This document shows positions 37,381-46,653 of a stretch of DNA of 64,000 bases, piece after piece (the first letter of the stretch is position 1; each line of letters begins with the position of its first letter). The position numbers were made by a program, and so were the translations under genes. This DNA comes from Gemmatimonadota bacterium (GTDB lineage Bacteria; Gemmatimonadota; Gemmatimonadetes; Longimicrobiales; Gaopeijiaceae). The stretch lies in contig JAJEBR010000112.1 in the NCBI GenBank assembly GCA_022822445.1, positions 98,553-162,552 on the forward strand, in the 5' to 3' direction. The notes beneath the pieces are model-generated. The model was given only the letters and a program-made list of their open reading frames with translations, made no database searches and was not told the origin of the DNA.

Positions 37381-37467
37381 TGCACCACCGACGTTTATCA
37401 GTCGTTCACCGCTCCCGGAATGTCCCACTCCGGTGACGGGCATCAACACATCCCGGGTACACTGCGG

Positions 37468-37479
37468 CCCCGCTCGGGG
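37468..37479 (-). terminator. Candidate terminator downstream of lptD
   Basis: CCCCG-CT-CGGGG lies about 90 bases after the lptD TGA on the minus strand. It is a strong GC stem with no clear T-run. Confidence 0.3.
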
Positions 37480-37569
37480 AGCGACCAGCCGGTGGGTCCG
37501 ACCTCAAGCCGTTGACGCGAGAGCCGGTGTCGGCTCCCAGTGGCGTGCCCGCCGCCGCGCACAGCGCCG

Positions 37570-40500
37570 TCAGCGCCGTTGCCGCTCCAGTGCGGTCCGC
37601 TGCTCGTAGTCGAAGTGCAGGTCGCGGTTGTCCGACAGAGCCACCTCGAACACGAAGCTCCAGTTGCCGGTGGGCGTCTGCCGGAAGGAGAAATTCGCGT
37701 CCCAGCGGTGCAGGTCGCGCTCGAGGCTGATGGTGTGGTCGTTGAAGACCCCCGCCTGCACGTCGTAGGAGCTGCGCCAGCGCACCGACCACTTCTCCGA
37801 CGGGGAAAAGGCAAGCGAAGTCTGCAGCATCTGGCTGCCGCCGAGGTCCACGCCCCGGGTTCGCGAGAGCGAGTACGAAATCGAGGCGTCCCAGTCCCCC
37901 ACCCCGCCCCGGCGGCGGCTCTGCTGTCCCCTCCCTGCGGTGCGTCCGCGCCCGGGCACGACGGTGGCCTCGCCCATGTCCTCGGTCTCGAAGCCGGTGG
38001 GATCGGCGTAGGGATCATCTTCCTCTGCGAACGGATCCTGCTCCGCGCCGAAAACGCCGGCTTGCTCCTGCTGGGGCTGTGCCTCCGCCGACGACTCTTC
38101 CGCGGCCCGGGCGTCACCCTCTTCCCCCTCCGCCTCCGCCGAGTCCGCCACCTCCCCGCCTCCCCCACGACCCAGCCCGCCCAGCCAGGCGACCAGCCCC
38201 GACCGGCTGTTGAGGCTGAAGGAGAGGTTCATGCTCGACACGAAGAGCGAGAACTTGCGCTGCCCCCCCGTCGGCGTAACCTCGGAATCGTCGAAAACGT
38301 CGGTGTCGACCGAGACGCTCAGACCCCGCAGCAGGTCCGAACTGAACTGGTTCTGGATCGTCAGGTTGTCGGCGAATCCCCGTGTGTAGTGCCCCACCTC
38401 GCTGGCCTGTTCGAAGTCGTAGGTCACGGCGCTGGTGCGCCACGCCAGGACCATCACCTTGCGGGATTGCGGCAGACGTCGTGGCCCGGCGTCGCGGTCG
38501 GCCGGCTCCTGCGCGGCTGCCGAATCCGCCCGCGGATCCCCCACCCTGGCCTCGATGGTCTGGGTCAGCCCGATCCTCACCTCGTTGCGGGGCTGGGCGC
38601 CGCGCGGCCCGAAGAGGGCTGCCTGGACGTCGGTCGGCTCGCTCCTGGGCGTGAACGCGTAGTCGAAGCTGGGCGAAATCTTGTGGCGCACGTTCCCGCC
38701 CGCGTAGAACCCGTAGACGTCGGACTTGAGCTGCGCCCCGAAGGCCACCCGGCTCGGCGCCGCGACGAAGCCGCTGCCCACCGAGAGCGTGTCCGACCTC
38801 ACGGACCTCCCCGACAGAGACACGTTGGGGGTGATCGTCGTGGACCCGACGAGGGTGCGCTGGTAGTTGATGGTCGTCGACCAGGTCAGCTCGTCGGCGT
38901 TGAAGGCGCTGCCTTCGAGGAGCGCACTGGGGAAGAACGCCGGGCGCTGCAGATCCGCCACACTCCCGATTCCGGCCCTCGCGGTCTCCGACGCCGGATC
39001 GAAGAAGCCGGCCGGGATGTCGTGCGTCGTGTTGCGGCCGTAGTTCACGTTCTGCGCGATCGACAGCGCCCCGGCCGACACCGTCCCCGAGAGCGCACCC
39101 TGCCATCGCTCGGTGTCCGCCAACCCGAAGCTGAAGCCGTTTTCGGCCAGGTCCTGGGCCGGAAGGTCGCGAATCGACCGGGAGCCGCGGGCGGACGCGG
39201 ACACCGTAACGTTGTTGTAGAAGCGCGCGCGGTTCGGGGGCGCCGGGAAGAGGGTCATCGTGGACATCGAAAGGCTCAGCGTGGGCAGCGTCATCTCCAC
39301 TCGGTCATCCGACAGGAACTGCCGCCGGTTGCCGCCCACCGACATCTGTCCCCAGTCGAAGCGCCGGTCGAAGCCCCCGTTCGAGTCGATGGACTGGGTG
39401 ACTTCCCGGGGATCGAAGGAGTTCTGCCGCACGAAGGACGAACTCGATGCGTAACTCGCCCTCAGCCCAAGACGCGTGCGCTCGGTGATCTCCCAGTTGT
39501 AGTTGGTGTTGAACGCGAGTTCGGACCCGCCGTTCTCCCGCCAGAACTGACGGAACTCGGCCCGCCCGGTCTGGAACATGCGCTGCCATCGATACTGGAG
39601 GGCGCCGGAGATCCCGGTGTAGTTGCCGCTCCACCAGTCGAGTCCCATCTGGGCGTCGGCATAGTCATTGATCGCCCAGTAGTAGCCGATATTGGAAACG
39701 CGCCGCGAATAGCTGTCCGAGGTACGCACGATGTCGTTGACGGAGAACCGCACCGGGAGGAGCCCCGACCGCCGACCCTGCTCCGTGCTCTGCGCCAGGA
39801 AGGGAAGCCAGAACACCGGGACTTCCCCGAAGTGGAGGAACACGTTTCTGGCGATCAGCATGCCGCTGGGCGACAGCTTGGCGTTGGAGGCGACGAAATG
39901 GTAGTGGGGCACGCTGTCCGGGCAGCTGGTGAACATCAGGTCCCGGCCGTAGGAGAGGTTGTCGCCCACCCAGGGGAAGTCCCCGTTGACGATCCAGCTC
40001 CCCGACAGGGCGCCCATCTGCGTACTTGCCCCCTCCGCCGTCCCGCGGTCCTCGTTCAGGTCGAAGATCAGGCGCCGGGCGACGATCTCGTTCCCGTTTT
40101 CGGGCTGGTAGTTGGCCTCCTCGCCGTACGTCACCAGCCGGCCGGTGTTGTCGTCGAAGATCACCGTGTCTGCCGCCAGTTCACGCCCGTCGCGGATGAG
40201 CACCGCATCCGTGTTTTCGTTGCCGAGCAGCTCCCACAACCGCAACCGCGGGTCGAAGCGCGCACCGGCGCTCCGGTACTGGGTGAGCCCGTAGCCGGGC
40301 AGCTCCAGCAGGGCGATCAGGGTCGAGTCCTCGCTCTGGACGGGTTCGTCGCGCCGGTCCGCGAGGCTGTCGGGGCGGAGACCGGTGGAGTCGCCGACGC
40401 GACGCGCGACGAGCTCCAGTCGCTCCTGAATGACCTGGCGCAGCGAGTCGTTCACCTCCTGCGCGGTCAGCGGTCCGGAGGCGGTCGGCAGCAACAGCGC

Positions 40501-40608
40501 CGAGCCCAGCAGCGCCCCGCGGACGCAACGACGAACCGCCCAAGCGAAGTGGCGCACTTTCCCATGGCTGGCTGCCCTGGCAGCCCGTGGAATAAGTCCC
40601 CGCTGCAT
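37570..40608 (-). CDS. lptD: LPS assembly protein LptD (Bacteroidetes/FCB type)
   Basis: Large outer membrane beta-barrel that inserts lipopolysaccharide at the surface. 1012 residues: signal-like region (CVRGALLGSALLLPTASG), an OstA-like periplasmic domain (DTVIFDDNTGRLVTYGEEAN, about residues 100-230), the LptD landmark VPVFWLPFL...RRSGLLPVRF, and a long Tyr/Phe-rich strand pattern. An acidic/Glu-Ala-rich insertion lies near residues 830-890. The ATG at 40606-40608 lies inside the left terminal inverted repeat of element C, so the first about 11 residues (MQRGLIPRAAR) are element-encoded and there is no good Shine-Dalgarno. A native start just before the signal may have been displaced; candidate GTG codons exist at the KVRHF region. 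Confidence 0.85.
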   Translation of the reverse strand: MQRGLIPRAARAASHGKVRHFAWAVRRCVRGALLGSALLLPTASGPLTAQEVNDSLRQVIQERLELVARRVGDSTGLRPDSLADRRDEPVQSEDSTLIALLELPGYGLTQYRSAGARFDPRLRLWELLGNENTDAVLIRDGRELAADTVIFDDNTGRLVTYGEEANYQPENGNEIVARRLIFDLNEDRGTAEGASTQMGALSGSWIVNGDFPWVGDNLSYGRDLMFTSCPDSVPHYHFVASNAKLSPSGMLIARNVFLHFGEVPVFWLPFLAQSTEQGRRSGLLPVRFSVNDIVRTSDSYSRRVSNIGYYWAINDYADAQMGLDWWSGNYTGISGALQYRWQRMFQTGRAEFRQFWRENGGSELAFNTNYNWEITERTRLGLRASYASSSSFVRQNSFDPREVTQSIDSNGGFDRRFDWGQMSVGGNRRQFLSDDRVEMTLPTLSLSMSTMTLFPAPPNRARFYNNVTVSASARGSRSIRDLPAQDLAENGFSFGLADTERWQGALSGTVSAGALSIAQNVNYGRNTTHDIPAGFFDPASETARAGIGSVADLQRPAFFPSALLEGSAFNADELTWSTTINYQRTLVGSTTITPNVSLSGRSVRSDTLSVGSGFVAAPSRVAFGAQLKSDVYGFYAGGNVRHKISPSFDYAFTPRSEPTDVQAALFGPRGAQPRNEVRIGLTQTIEARVGDPRADSAAAQEPADRDAGPRRLPQSRKVMVLAWRTSAVTYDFEQASEVGHYTRGFADNLTIQNQFSSDLLRGLSVSVDTDVFDDSEVTPTGGQRKFSLFVSSMNLSFSLNSRSGLVAWLGGLGRGGGGEVADSAEAEGEEGDARAAEESSAEAQPQQEQAGVFGAEQDPFAEEDDPYADPTGFETEDMGEATVVPGRGRTAGRGQQSRRRGGVGDWDASISYSLSRTRGVDLGGSQMLQTSLAFSPSEKWSVRWRSSYDVQAGVFNDHTISLERDLHRWDANFSFRQTPTGNWSFVFEVALSDNRDLHFDYEQRTALERQRR

Positions 40609-40830
40609 TCGGGCGGCGATGCATCCGGGCTGGACCGCGGCGTTCAACCGTCCGCACTGTAATGAGAACATTACCAAACGGAATGTGTTCTTTACATTCC
40701 TGGCTCCCGAAGCGCCGCTCAGCGTTGCTCCTCGCGCGAATAGCGGCGCTATTCGCCGCTCGTCGCGCCTTGCCAGCCCGGCGCCTCGCCGCCCTCGGTG
40801 CAACGCGGGGATTACCCACGGGCTGCCAGG
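40576..40830 (-). mobile_element. MITE-like element, copy C, with terminal inverted repeats
   Basis: A 255-base non-coding element between tatC and lptD. Both ends carry CCTGGCAGCCCGTGG, perfect over 15 bases (40576-40590 and, inverted, 40816-40830). The similarity continues imperfectly into GAATAAGTCCCCGC versus GGTAATCCCCGC. Inside are a perfect hairpin GCGAATAGC-GGC-GCTATTCGC (40736-40756), an imperfect GAATGT/ACATTC pair, and GTAATG-AGAA-CATTAC (40659-40674). Copies A and B share the interior but not clear ends. No target-site duplication is obvious and no transposase is present. Confidence 0.7.
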
Positions 40831-40857
40831 CGCGACGCGGAATCCGTCCACCGCCGG

Positions 40858-41772
40858 CTACTCCTCGCCCTCCGGCCCGGCCGGAGCAGTCCCACCCGCC
40901 GGATCCCCGTGATCATACGGAGTCGGCTCGGGCTCATCGTCGGGAGAATCCTCGGCCACCGAATCCTCCGGCGCGGCCGAGTCCTGCTCGCGCTCCCTGC
41001 GGAAGCGGCCCCGCCACACCAGCACCGACAGGAAGATGCTGAATTCGTACAGGATGAGCATTGGGACCATCATCAGTGCCGTCACCCCCAGGTAGTCGCC
41101 AGGCGAAAGCAGGCATGCGACGATGAGGATCCCCACGACCGCATAGCGCCGCTTGCTTCTGAGGAACGTCGGGCTCACCAACCCCAGTGTGCTCAGTACG
41201 AGAACAACGACTGGGAGTTCGAAGACGATCCCGAACGCCAACAGAAGTCTGACGACGAAACGGAAGTAACCGGTTGCCGTATAGGAGGGATCGAGCCAGT
41301 CGGCCTGAAACCCGGAGAGGAAACGAAGCGCCAATGGCAAGGCGTAGAGGTAGGCCAGAAGCACACCCGCCGCGAAAAGGACCATCCCCATCCACAGTGC
41401 GGGGATGATCGCTCGTTTTTCCCGCTTCTCAAGGGCTGGCGAAAGGAACACCCAGGCCTGGTAGAAGATGACCGGGAAGGCCAGTACGACTCCGACGGTG
41501 ATGGACAGCTGCAGGAAGAAGAAAAACGAATCGGTCGGAGCGAGGTAGATGAGTTGGAAATCATCTGCCAGGATCGTCTGTAGAGGCCGGACGAAGAGCC
41601 GCAGCACATCGAGGTAGTGCACCATGGCCATTCCGGCCCCCGTACCGACAATCAACGCCAGGAGGCTCCATAGGATCCTCCAGCGCAGCTCCTCCAGGTG
41701 GTCCAGGAAGGGCATCTCGGCCTTGGGGTTGCTCCGCAGCCGCGCGAGCAGGCCGTCACGCAGGCGATCCAT
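40858..41772 (-). CDS. tatC: Sec-independent protein translocase subunit TatC
   Basis: Multispanning receptor for twin-arginine signal peptides. 304 residues with six membrane helices. Hallmarks: MPFLDHLEELRWRI at the cytoplasmic N-terminus, the LAPTDSFFFFLQLS loop, FYQAWVFLSPALEKREKR, and FGIVFELPVVV. A 65-residue acidic, proline-rich cytoplasmic tail follows. ATG at 41770-41772 shares one base with the nrdR TGA (TGATG). Confidence 0.95.
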   Translation of the reverse strand: MDRLRDGLLARLRSNPKAEMPFLDHLEELRWRILWSLLALIVGTGAGMAMVHYLDVLRLFVRPLQTILADDFQLIYLAPTDSFFFFLQLSITVGVVLAFPVIFYQAWVFLSPALEKREKRAIIPALWMGMVLFAAGVLLAYLYALPLALRFLSGFQADWLDPSYTATGYFRFVVRLLLAFGIVFELPVVVLVLSTLGLVSPTFLRSKRRYAVVGILIVACLLSPGDYLGVTALMMVPMLILYEFSIFLSVLVWRGRFRREREQDSAAPEDSVAEDSPDDEPEPTPYDHGDPAGGTAPAGPEGEE

Positions 41773-42296
41773 CAGTCTGCTCCTCCGCTTCCGCCCTCCT
41801 CCAGGGCGAATTCGCGCTGGGCCCTCGCCCGGGCTTCACGCTGTTCTCTGACAATCAGTTCGTCCACGGCTTCCTGGAATTCGTCGATGTGCTGGAAGTT
41901 TCGGTACACGGAGGCATAGCGGATGTAGGCGACCCGGTCCAGAGGCTTCAGCTCCTCCATCACGGCCTCGCCGATCACCGACGACGGGATCTCGACGCCC
42001 GCCGACTGCGTGATGCGGTCCTCGATCCGGTCGACCAGAGCCTCGATCTCGGCGGGCGAAACGGGCCGCTTGGTGCAGGCGGCCGCGATCCCCGCGCGCA
42101 CCTTGTCCCGCGCGAAGACTTCGGCGCTGCCGTCCCGCTTGGCCACCTGCAGGGGGCGTTCCTCGATGTGCTCGTAGGTGGTGAAGCGCTCGCGGCACCC
42201 GAGGCACTCGCGGCGGCGGCGCACCGCCCGCCCGCCTCTCGCCGAACGGGTGTCCACCACCTTGCTGGAATCGGAATCGCAGCCCGGGCAGCGCAT
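41772..42296 (-). CDS. nrdR: Transcriptional repressor NrdR
   Basis: Zinc-ribbon/ATP-cone repressor of ribonucleotide reductase genes. 174 residues: a four-cysteine ribbon (CPGC and CLGC, residues 3-34), then an ATP-cone with VAKRDGSAEVFARDKV and the usual LDRVAYIRYASVYRNF. An acidic and Gly-rich tail of about 20 residues is added. ATG start. No nrd genes are in the window, so its targets are elsewhere. Followed by tatC with one-base overlap. Confidence 0.95.
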   Translation of the reverse strand: MRCPGCDSDSSKVVDTRSARGGRAVRRRRECLGCRERFTTYEHIEERPLQVAKRDGSAEVFARDKVRAGIAAACTKRPVSPAEIEALVDRIEDRITQSAGVEIPSSVIGEAVMEELKPLDRVAYIRYASVYRNFQHIDEFQEAVDELIVREQREARARAQREFALEEGGSGGAD

Positions 42297-42364
42297 CGCA
42301 GGCCTTCAGCTCGCGTGGAAGCCGGCATGTGGGACGAGCCGGCTCAACGCGCGCCGGATCCCGG

Positions 42365-43171
42365 TCAGGGAATCTCCGCGAGCCGCGCGCGCGCAAGCTC
42401 GGCGACGCTGTGGTCCGGGTAGGACTCCACCACCGTCTCGAGGAGCGCACGCGCCCGGTCGGTGTCCTCCAGCTCGTCGAGGTAGAGTACCGCGGCCCGG
42501 TAGAGGGCCTGGGGCGCCTCGTCGGCGTCGGGGTCGAGCTGGGGGATCTGGAGGTAGGTGTCGATGGCTTCGTCGAAGCGCTGCTCCACCGCGAGGAGCT
42601 CGCCGAGGTAGAGATGGGCGGCCGGCGCGAGTTCGCTCTCCGGGTACTCCGTGAGGAAACGCTCGAACTGCATGCGGGCGACGGTGAAGCTGCCGTTGTC
42701 GAAGGCCCGGACGATCGCCGCGAACTCATCCTCCGGGTCGCTCGCGGCGGCGGTGACGGGAACCGCCTCGGCGCCTTCGCCCTCGAGAGCGACCGAGTCC
42801 TGCTGGAGCCGGTCCACCACCCGGGTGAGATCCCGCACCGCGCGTTCCAGCCCCGCCATCCGTTCGAGGACCGTCGCCAGGCTGCTCTGGTTCTCCCCCA
42901 CGACCTCGCGGGTCAGCATGAGGCTGCGCTCGATGTCGCGGATGGCGTTGACCAGATCGCCGCGAAAGTCGAATACGAGTTCCGACGCGGCGGCCACGGA
43001 ATCCAGCGCCTGGCGGTTGCCCTGCTGTATCGCACGCGTCAAGCCGTCGATCCGCGCCTGCTGGCGGGCATCCGATTCGCGAATCTCGGCCTGGAGGTCG
43101 AGGAGGTCGCGCTTGGTCGCGCAGGCCCCCAGGGCCACCGCCAGGACAAGGGCACCGATCCGTCGACACAT
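42365..43171 (-). CDS. cpoB: Tol-Pal system protein CpoB/YbgF-like, lipoprotein
   Basis: Periplasmic factor that links Tol-Pal constriction with peptidoglycan synthesis. 268 residues with a signal ending in LGAC (Cys17), so unlike E. coli CpoB it is probably lipid-anchored. Then a coiled coil (about 20-120) and TPR repeats (DPEDEFAAIVRAFDNGSFTVAR to the end, including APAAHLYLGELLAVEQRFDEA). Position immediately downstream of pal supports the call. Confidence 0.85.
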   Translation of the reverse strand: MCRRIGALVLAVALGACATKRDLLDLQAEIRESDARQQARIDGLTRAIQQGNRQALDSVAAASELVFDFRGDLVNAIRDIERSLMLTREVVGENQSSLATVLERMAGLERAVRDLTRVVDRLQQDSVALEGEGAEAVPVTAAASDPEDEFAAIVRAFDNGSFTVARMQFERFLTEYPESELAPAAHLYLGELLAVEQRFDEAIDTYLQIPQLDPDADEAPQALYRAAVLYLDELEDTDRARALLETVVESYPDHSVAELARARLAEIP

Positions 43172-43190
43172 GGGACCGGCCGGACCGCTC

Positions 43191-43781
43191 CTAGCTCCCT
43201 ACGATGGAGTCGCCGCCCGCGGTGATCACGAACTCGACCCGCCGGTTGAGCGCCCAGGCCTCCTCGTTGGAGCCCTGCATCGCCGGCCGTTCCTCACCGT
43301 AGGAAACCGACGTGAACCGGTCACCGCCCAGCCCGAAGTTGGTGAGGAACTGGATGACCGACTCCGCACGCTCGTTGCCCAGCGCGATGTTGTACTCCGA
43401 GGTGCCCCGCTCGTCCGCGTGGCCCTCCATGCGCAGACGGACCCCCGGATTGCCGCGCAGGACCTCGACCTTGGCGCGGAGCGCCGCTTCGGTGGCCGCC
43501 GTGATGGTCGATTCGTCGTAGTCGAAGTAGACCGTCTGCTGGAGCGTCATGCGCGCCGCCGCCGCCGCCTGGGCCTGCGCCCGCTCCTCCGCCTCCTGCG
43601 CGGCCCGAATGCTGTCCCGCACGAACTGTGCACGCGCGATCGAGTCGGCGATCTCCTGGGGCGTCCGGCCGGGCGGGGGCTCGATCGGGGCAGGCGGCAC
43701 CGTCTCCGGTGGGCCTCCGCCGCAACCAGCGATCAGCAACGACGCCGCGAAGGCGCCAAGAACGAAACGAGGGTTACACAT
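43191..43781 (-). CDS. pal: Peptidoglycan-associated lipoprotein Pal
   Basis: Outer membrane lipoprotein that binds peptidoglycan and TolB. 196 residues: signal with lipobox LLIAGC (Cys20), a Pro-rich then helical linker, and an OmpA-like domain with VYFDYDESTIT, MEGHADERGTSEYNIALG and VSYGEERP (diaminopimelate-binding Asp/Arg present). ATG at 43779-43781 preceded by GGGAGTAGGT. The 114 bases before it hold an A+T-rich stretch that may contain a promoter. It follows tolB and precedes cpoB. Confidence 0.95.
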   Translation of the reverse strand: MCNPRFVLGAFAASLLIAGCGGGPPETVPPAPIEPPPGRTPQEIADSIARAQFVRDSIRAAQEAEERAQAQAAAAARMTLQQTVYFDYDESTITAATEAALRAKVEVLRGNPGVRLRMEGHADERGTSEYNIALGNERAESVIQFLTNFGLGGDRFTSVSYGEERPAMQGSNEEAWALNRRVEFVITAGGDSIVGS

Positions 43782-43895
43782 ACCTACTCCCGATGTGGTA
43801 CAGGTGAGCGAATTCGGCGCGCGGTTCCGAGGCCGCAGGACACTTGTATATAGGCGATCATTCCGGCGGACGCAAGTAACCGGCCGCGCACGCAA

Positions 43896-45407
43896 TCAGA
43901 GACCCGGGCGCGGCGACTGCCGGGTCCCGCCACCGGACGCAAGCCGGGGGGACCAGTCGGTGTCGGACGCCTTCACATTCGCGACCACGCGACGGGTGCG
44001 GCCGGTGGCAGCATCGACCACGTAGACGCCGGAACCGTCGCTGCGCTCGCCGACGAAGACGATGTGGCGCCCGTCCGGAGCCCAACTCGGATCCTCGTTG
44101 TTCCCCTCCTGGGTGAGCTGGATCAGGCGGTTGTCGCCCGTGTCGAGAGCCGCGATGAAGATATGGTACCGGCCGAGCGTCCTGCGGTTGACGATACCGC
44201 CCGCGAAGACCACCTGGTTGGAAACCGGTGACCAGTCGGGGTCGGCGAACCAGCCACCCTGTCCGTATCGGTATGGCGACAGGAGCTCCGGGGTCCCGCC
44301 TTCCGAAGGCATGGTGTAGACCTGGGGCGTCGCGGAGCCCAGTCGGCCGGAAACGAATGCCAGTCTTCGCCCGTCGCGGGAATAGGCCGGCTGAAGGTTC
44401 TGGGCGTGACCCCCCGCCAGAAGTCTCAGACAGCAGCCGTCCCGGATGTTGTAGCTGACGACTCTCTGTTGTCGTTCGGTCAGGGTGAACACCATCTCGC
44501 CCCCGTGGGGGTGATACGCGGGGGAGTGCTGCTGGCCGCTGCCGTCCGGACCGATCATGCGTTCTGTGCCCGTGGCCAGCTCGAGTTCGTAGATCCTGGG
44601 CACGCCCGACTTGTACGACGTGTAGGCGAGGCGGGAGCCGTCGGGCGACCACTCCGGAGAGATGGCCAGATCGGCGTCCCAGGTGACCCGTCTCCGATTC
44701 GCGCCGTCCGAATCGACGATGTAGATCTCCTTGCTCCCGGGGTCCCCGAGGGCGGGCATGTGAAAGGCGATCTGCGTCGCCGCGATGCCGCTGTCCCCCG
44801 TCGCCCAGAGCACGATCTCGTCGGAGACGCGATGGACGGCCATGCGGAAGCCGGGGTCGTCGGGCGCGGGCAGCGGAAAGCGCCCCCGCGCACGCTGGGA
44901 GGCCGTGACGATGTCGTGCAGCTCGACCGAGAGGAACCGCGCCCCCGCGACGCGTTCGACCGTGCCGGTGAGGAGCCAGTCGACGCCGTACTGGTCCCAG
45001 AAGCCGTACTGCACGCCCTGCTGGTCGTCCCAGAGCGCGGGAAGCGAGTCGACGATCCGGAAGCGGTCGCTGTAGTCCAGGTCCCGGGCCACGATGCCGT
45101 GCACCAGCGCCCCGGTCTCGGGGGTCTCCCCGGTGGTGCGGAAGGGGAGGATGGCGAAGGGGGGGATGTACAGGTTCTCGTAGAGCAGCGTCAGCGCGAC
45201 GCCGGGGATCTGCGCTTCCGGCTCCTGGGCCGACAGGCCGCCCGGTAGAGCGGCGCAGGCCAGCAGCACCGGGACCGCCACCGACAATGCGCGACGGGCC
45301 GGTGCCACGCGAGGCGACTCCACGGACGTGGCCACGCCCCGCCTCCTCACGCCCGGCCTGGCACGCGCTCCTCCGAGGCCGTGTGCCGACGCCCCGTAAA
45401 TGCGCAT
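43896..45407 (-). CDS. tolB: Tol-Pal system beta-propeller protein TolB
   Basis: Periplasmic component that shuttles between Pal and TolA. 503 residues: an N-terminal region with a signal (LSVAVPVLLACAALPGGLSAQE), the TolB N-domain (ARDLDYSDRFRIVD, then DWLLTGTVERV), and a propeller of WD40-like PD40 repeats (SPEWSPDGSRLAYTS, NLQPAYSRDGRRLAFVS, DPSWAPDGRHIVFVG). ATG at 45405-45407 shares a base with the stop of the TonB/TolA-like gene (TGATG). The signal is preceded by a basic 38-residue extension. Confidence 0.93.
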   Translation of the reverse strand: MRIYGASAHGLGGARARPGVRRRGVATSVESPRVAPARRALSVAVPVLLACAALPGGLSAQEPEAQIPGVALTLLYENLYIPPFAILPFRTTGETPETGALVHGIVARDLDYSDRFRIVDSLPALWDDQQGVQYGFWDQYGVDWLLTGTVERVAGARFLSVELHDIVTASQRARGRFPLPAPDDPGFRMAVHRVSDEIVLWATGDSGIAATQIAFHMPALGDPGSKEIYIVDSDGANRRRVTWDADLAISPEWSPDGSRLAYTSYKSGVPRIYELELATGTERMIGPDGSGQQHSPAYHPHGGEMVFTLTERQQRVVSYNIRDGCCLRLLAGGHAQNLQPAYSRDGRRLAFVSGRLGSATPQVYTMPSEGGTPELLSPYRYGQGGWFADPDWSPVSNQVVFAGGIVNRRTLGRYHIFIAALDTGDNRLIQLTQEGNNEDPSWAPDGRHIVFVGERSDGSGVYVVDAATGRTRRVVANVKASDTDWSPRLASGGGTRQSPRPGL

Positions 45408-46228
45408 CACCCTACGTCCTCCGCCTGCAACATCACCTCTCCGCCCCCTCTGGGGCTGACCTCCAGCATGATGCGGAGGACATCGTACGGGTAGTCGTCC
45501 GGCAGCGGCCCGAGGCGGCCCGCCATTCCCGCGCACTCGAGCGCCCCCAGCACGGCGATGTCGAAGGCGGTGTTGCCCGATGTCCTCTCGACGCCGAAGT
45601 CTGCGGTGCCGCCGTTCCGCTCGACCACGAACCGGACCGTCGCCGCCAGGTTCTGTGCAGTCCGGCCCTCGGAGGTGCGCTGCAGGCAGCGGCGGACCTG
45701 CACCAGCAGCCTCGCGTAGTACTCCGGGTAGTCGGCCTTGAATCCCTCCTGGCGGACCTGGAGTTCGGCGACCCCATCGTCCTCCTCGTCTTCTTCCTGG
45801 GGCTCGGCGGGCACGGGGATGTCCTCCGGGGGCGGCGTTTCCTCCGGCTGCGGTTCGGGAGTCTCGGTGGAATCGGGTTCGGGCTCGGGTTCCGGCTCCG
45901 GCTCCGGCTCGGGGTCTTCCTCGAGCACGGGGATCGGATCCTCCTCCACCACCTCCGGCGGTTCCGGCTCCTCCGGCGTCTCCACCACCAGCTCGTCCTC
46001 GGGCGCCGGGGGTTCCGGTTCCACCGGCGGCGGAGCCTGCGGCGGCGGCGTGGACATGATGCGCAGTTCGACCGTCGGATAGTACAGCGGGTCGGGTTGG
46101 AGCGATGGAACCCAGAACACCACCGCGATCGCGATGACGTGGATGGCGATCGAGAAGGTGAGGGAGCCGCCCCCGAGAGGCCGGCGCCCGAAGCCCGCGG
46201 GCGAGACCGGATTCGGGCCGGGGGTCAT
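45407..46228 (-). CDS. TolA/TonB-like energy-transducing protein
   Basis: Spans the periplasm between the TolQR motor and TolB/Pal. 273 residues: one N-terminal membrane helix (about residues 23-41), a proline/glutamate-rich linker with a PEPEPEPEPEPEP run (residues about 100-120), and a C-terminal TonB/TolA-type domain (from about 165) with YPEYYARLLVQVRRCLQR. By operon position it fills the TolA role, although the linker is TonB-like. ATG overlaps the exbD stop (ATGA). Confidence 0.85.
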   Translation of the reverse strand: MTPGPNPVSPAGFGRRPLGGGSLTFSIAIHVIAIAVVFWVPSLQPDPLYYPTVELRIMSTPPPQAPPPVEPEPPAPEDELVVETPEEPEPPEVVEEDPIPVLEEDPEPEPEPEPEPEPDSTETPEPQPEETPPPEDIPVPAEPQEEDEEDDGVAELQVRQEGFKADYPEYYARLLVQVRRCLQRTSEGRTAQNLAATVRFVVERNGGTADFGVERTSGNTAFDIAVLGALECAGMAGRLGPLPDDYPYDVLRIMLEVSPRGGGEVMLQAEDVG

Positions 46229-46653
46229 CGGATGATTTCCTCTTCCGCGAACAGGATGAGTTCCGTCCCCTCCTCGCCGACCACGACGGAGATCATCGAT
46301 ACGACCGGACCGTACAGAGCGAGCGAGTCGCCCTTTACGTGAACGGCCTCCACGTCGCCCGCACGGATCAGTTGGCGGAGCGCCGCCCGCGCTTCATCGC
46401 GCGGAAGCGGGGTGGTGCCGACGTAGATGTCGCTGTTCGCATCGATGGTCACGGTGAGCACCCTGTCGGACGCCTCGACGTAGCCCACCTCCCCGCGCGG
46501 CAGGTTCACCTCGATGCCGCCCTGCAGCACCGGCGCGGTGATGATGAAGATCACGAGCAGGGTGAAGGCCACGTCCACCAGGCTGGTGACGTTGATCTCG
46601 GCCCGCACCTGGTGGGGATTGCGGCCGCGGCGGCGCTGGTTCGGCAGGTTCAT
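46225..46653 (-). CDS. tolR: ExbD/TolR family biopolymer transport protein
   Basis: Motor subunit with one membrane helix and a periplasmic dimerisation domain. 142 residues; the membrane helix starts INVTSLVDVAFTLLVIFIITAP and carries the proton-binding aspartate (D27). Operon order tolQ-tolR-tolA-tolB-pal-cpoB identifies it as TolR. ATG overlaps the tolQ stop (ATGA). Confidence 0.93.
   Translation of the reverse strand: MNLPNQRRRGRNPHQVRAEINVTSLVDVAFTLLVIFIITAPVLQGGIEVNLPRGEVGYVEASDRVLTVTIDANSDIYVGTTPLPRDEARAALRQLIRAGDVEAVHVKGDSLALYGPVVSMISVVVGEEGTELILFAEEEIIR

Noticed and set aside
37540..40662. 1040-residue plus-strand open frame opposite lptD
   Set aside because: Composition follows the reverse of lptD codons and shows no domain; lptD has recognisable motifs.
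40858..41772. Target-site duplication flanking element C
   Set aside because: Bases outside the inverted ends (CTGC on the left, CGCG on the right) do not match convincingly.
45880..45920. GGCTCC/GGTTCC short tandem repeat as an independent element
   Set aside because: It encodes the Pro-Glu linker of the TolA/TonB-like protein and is explained by that coding function.
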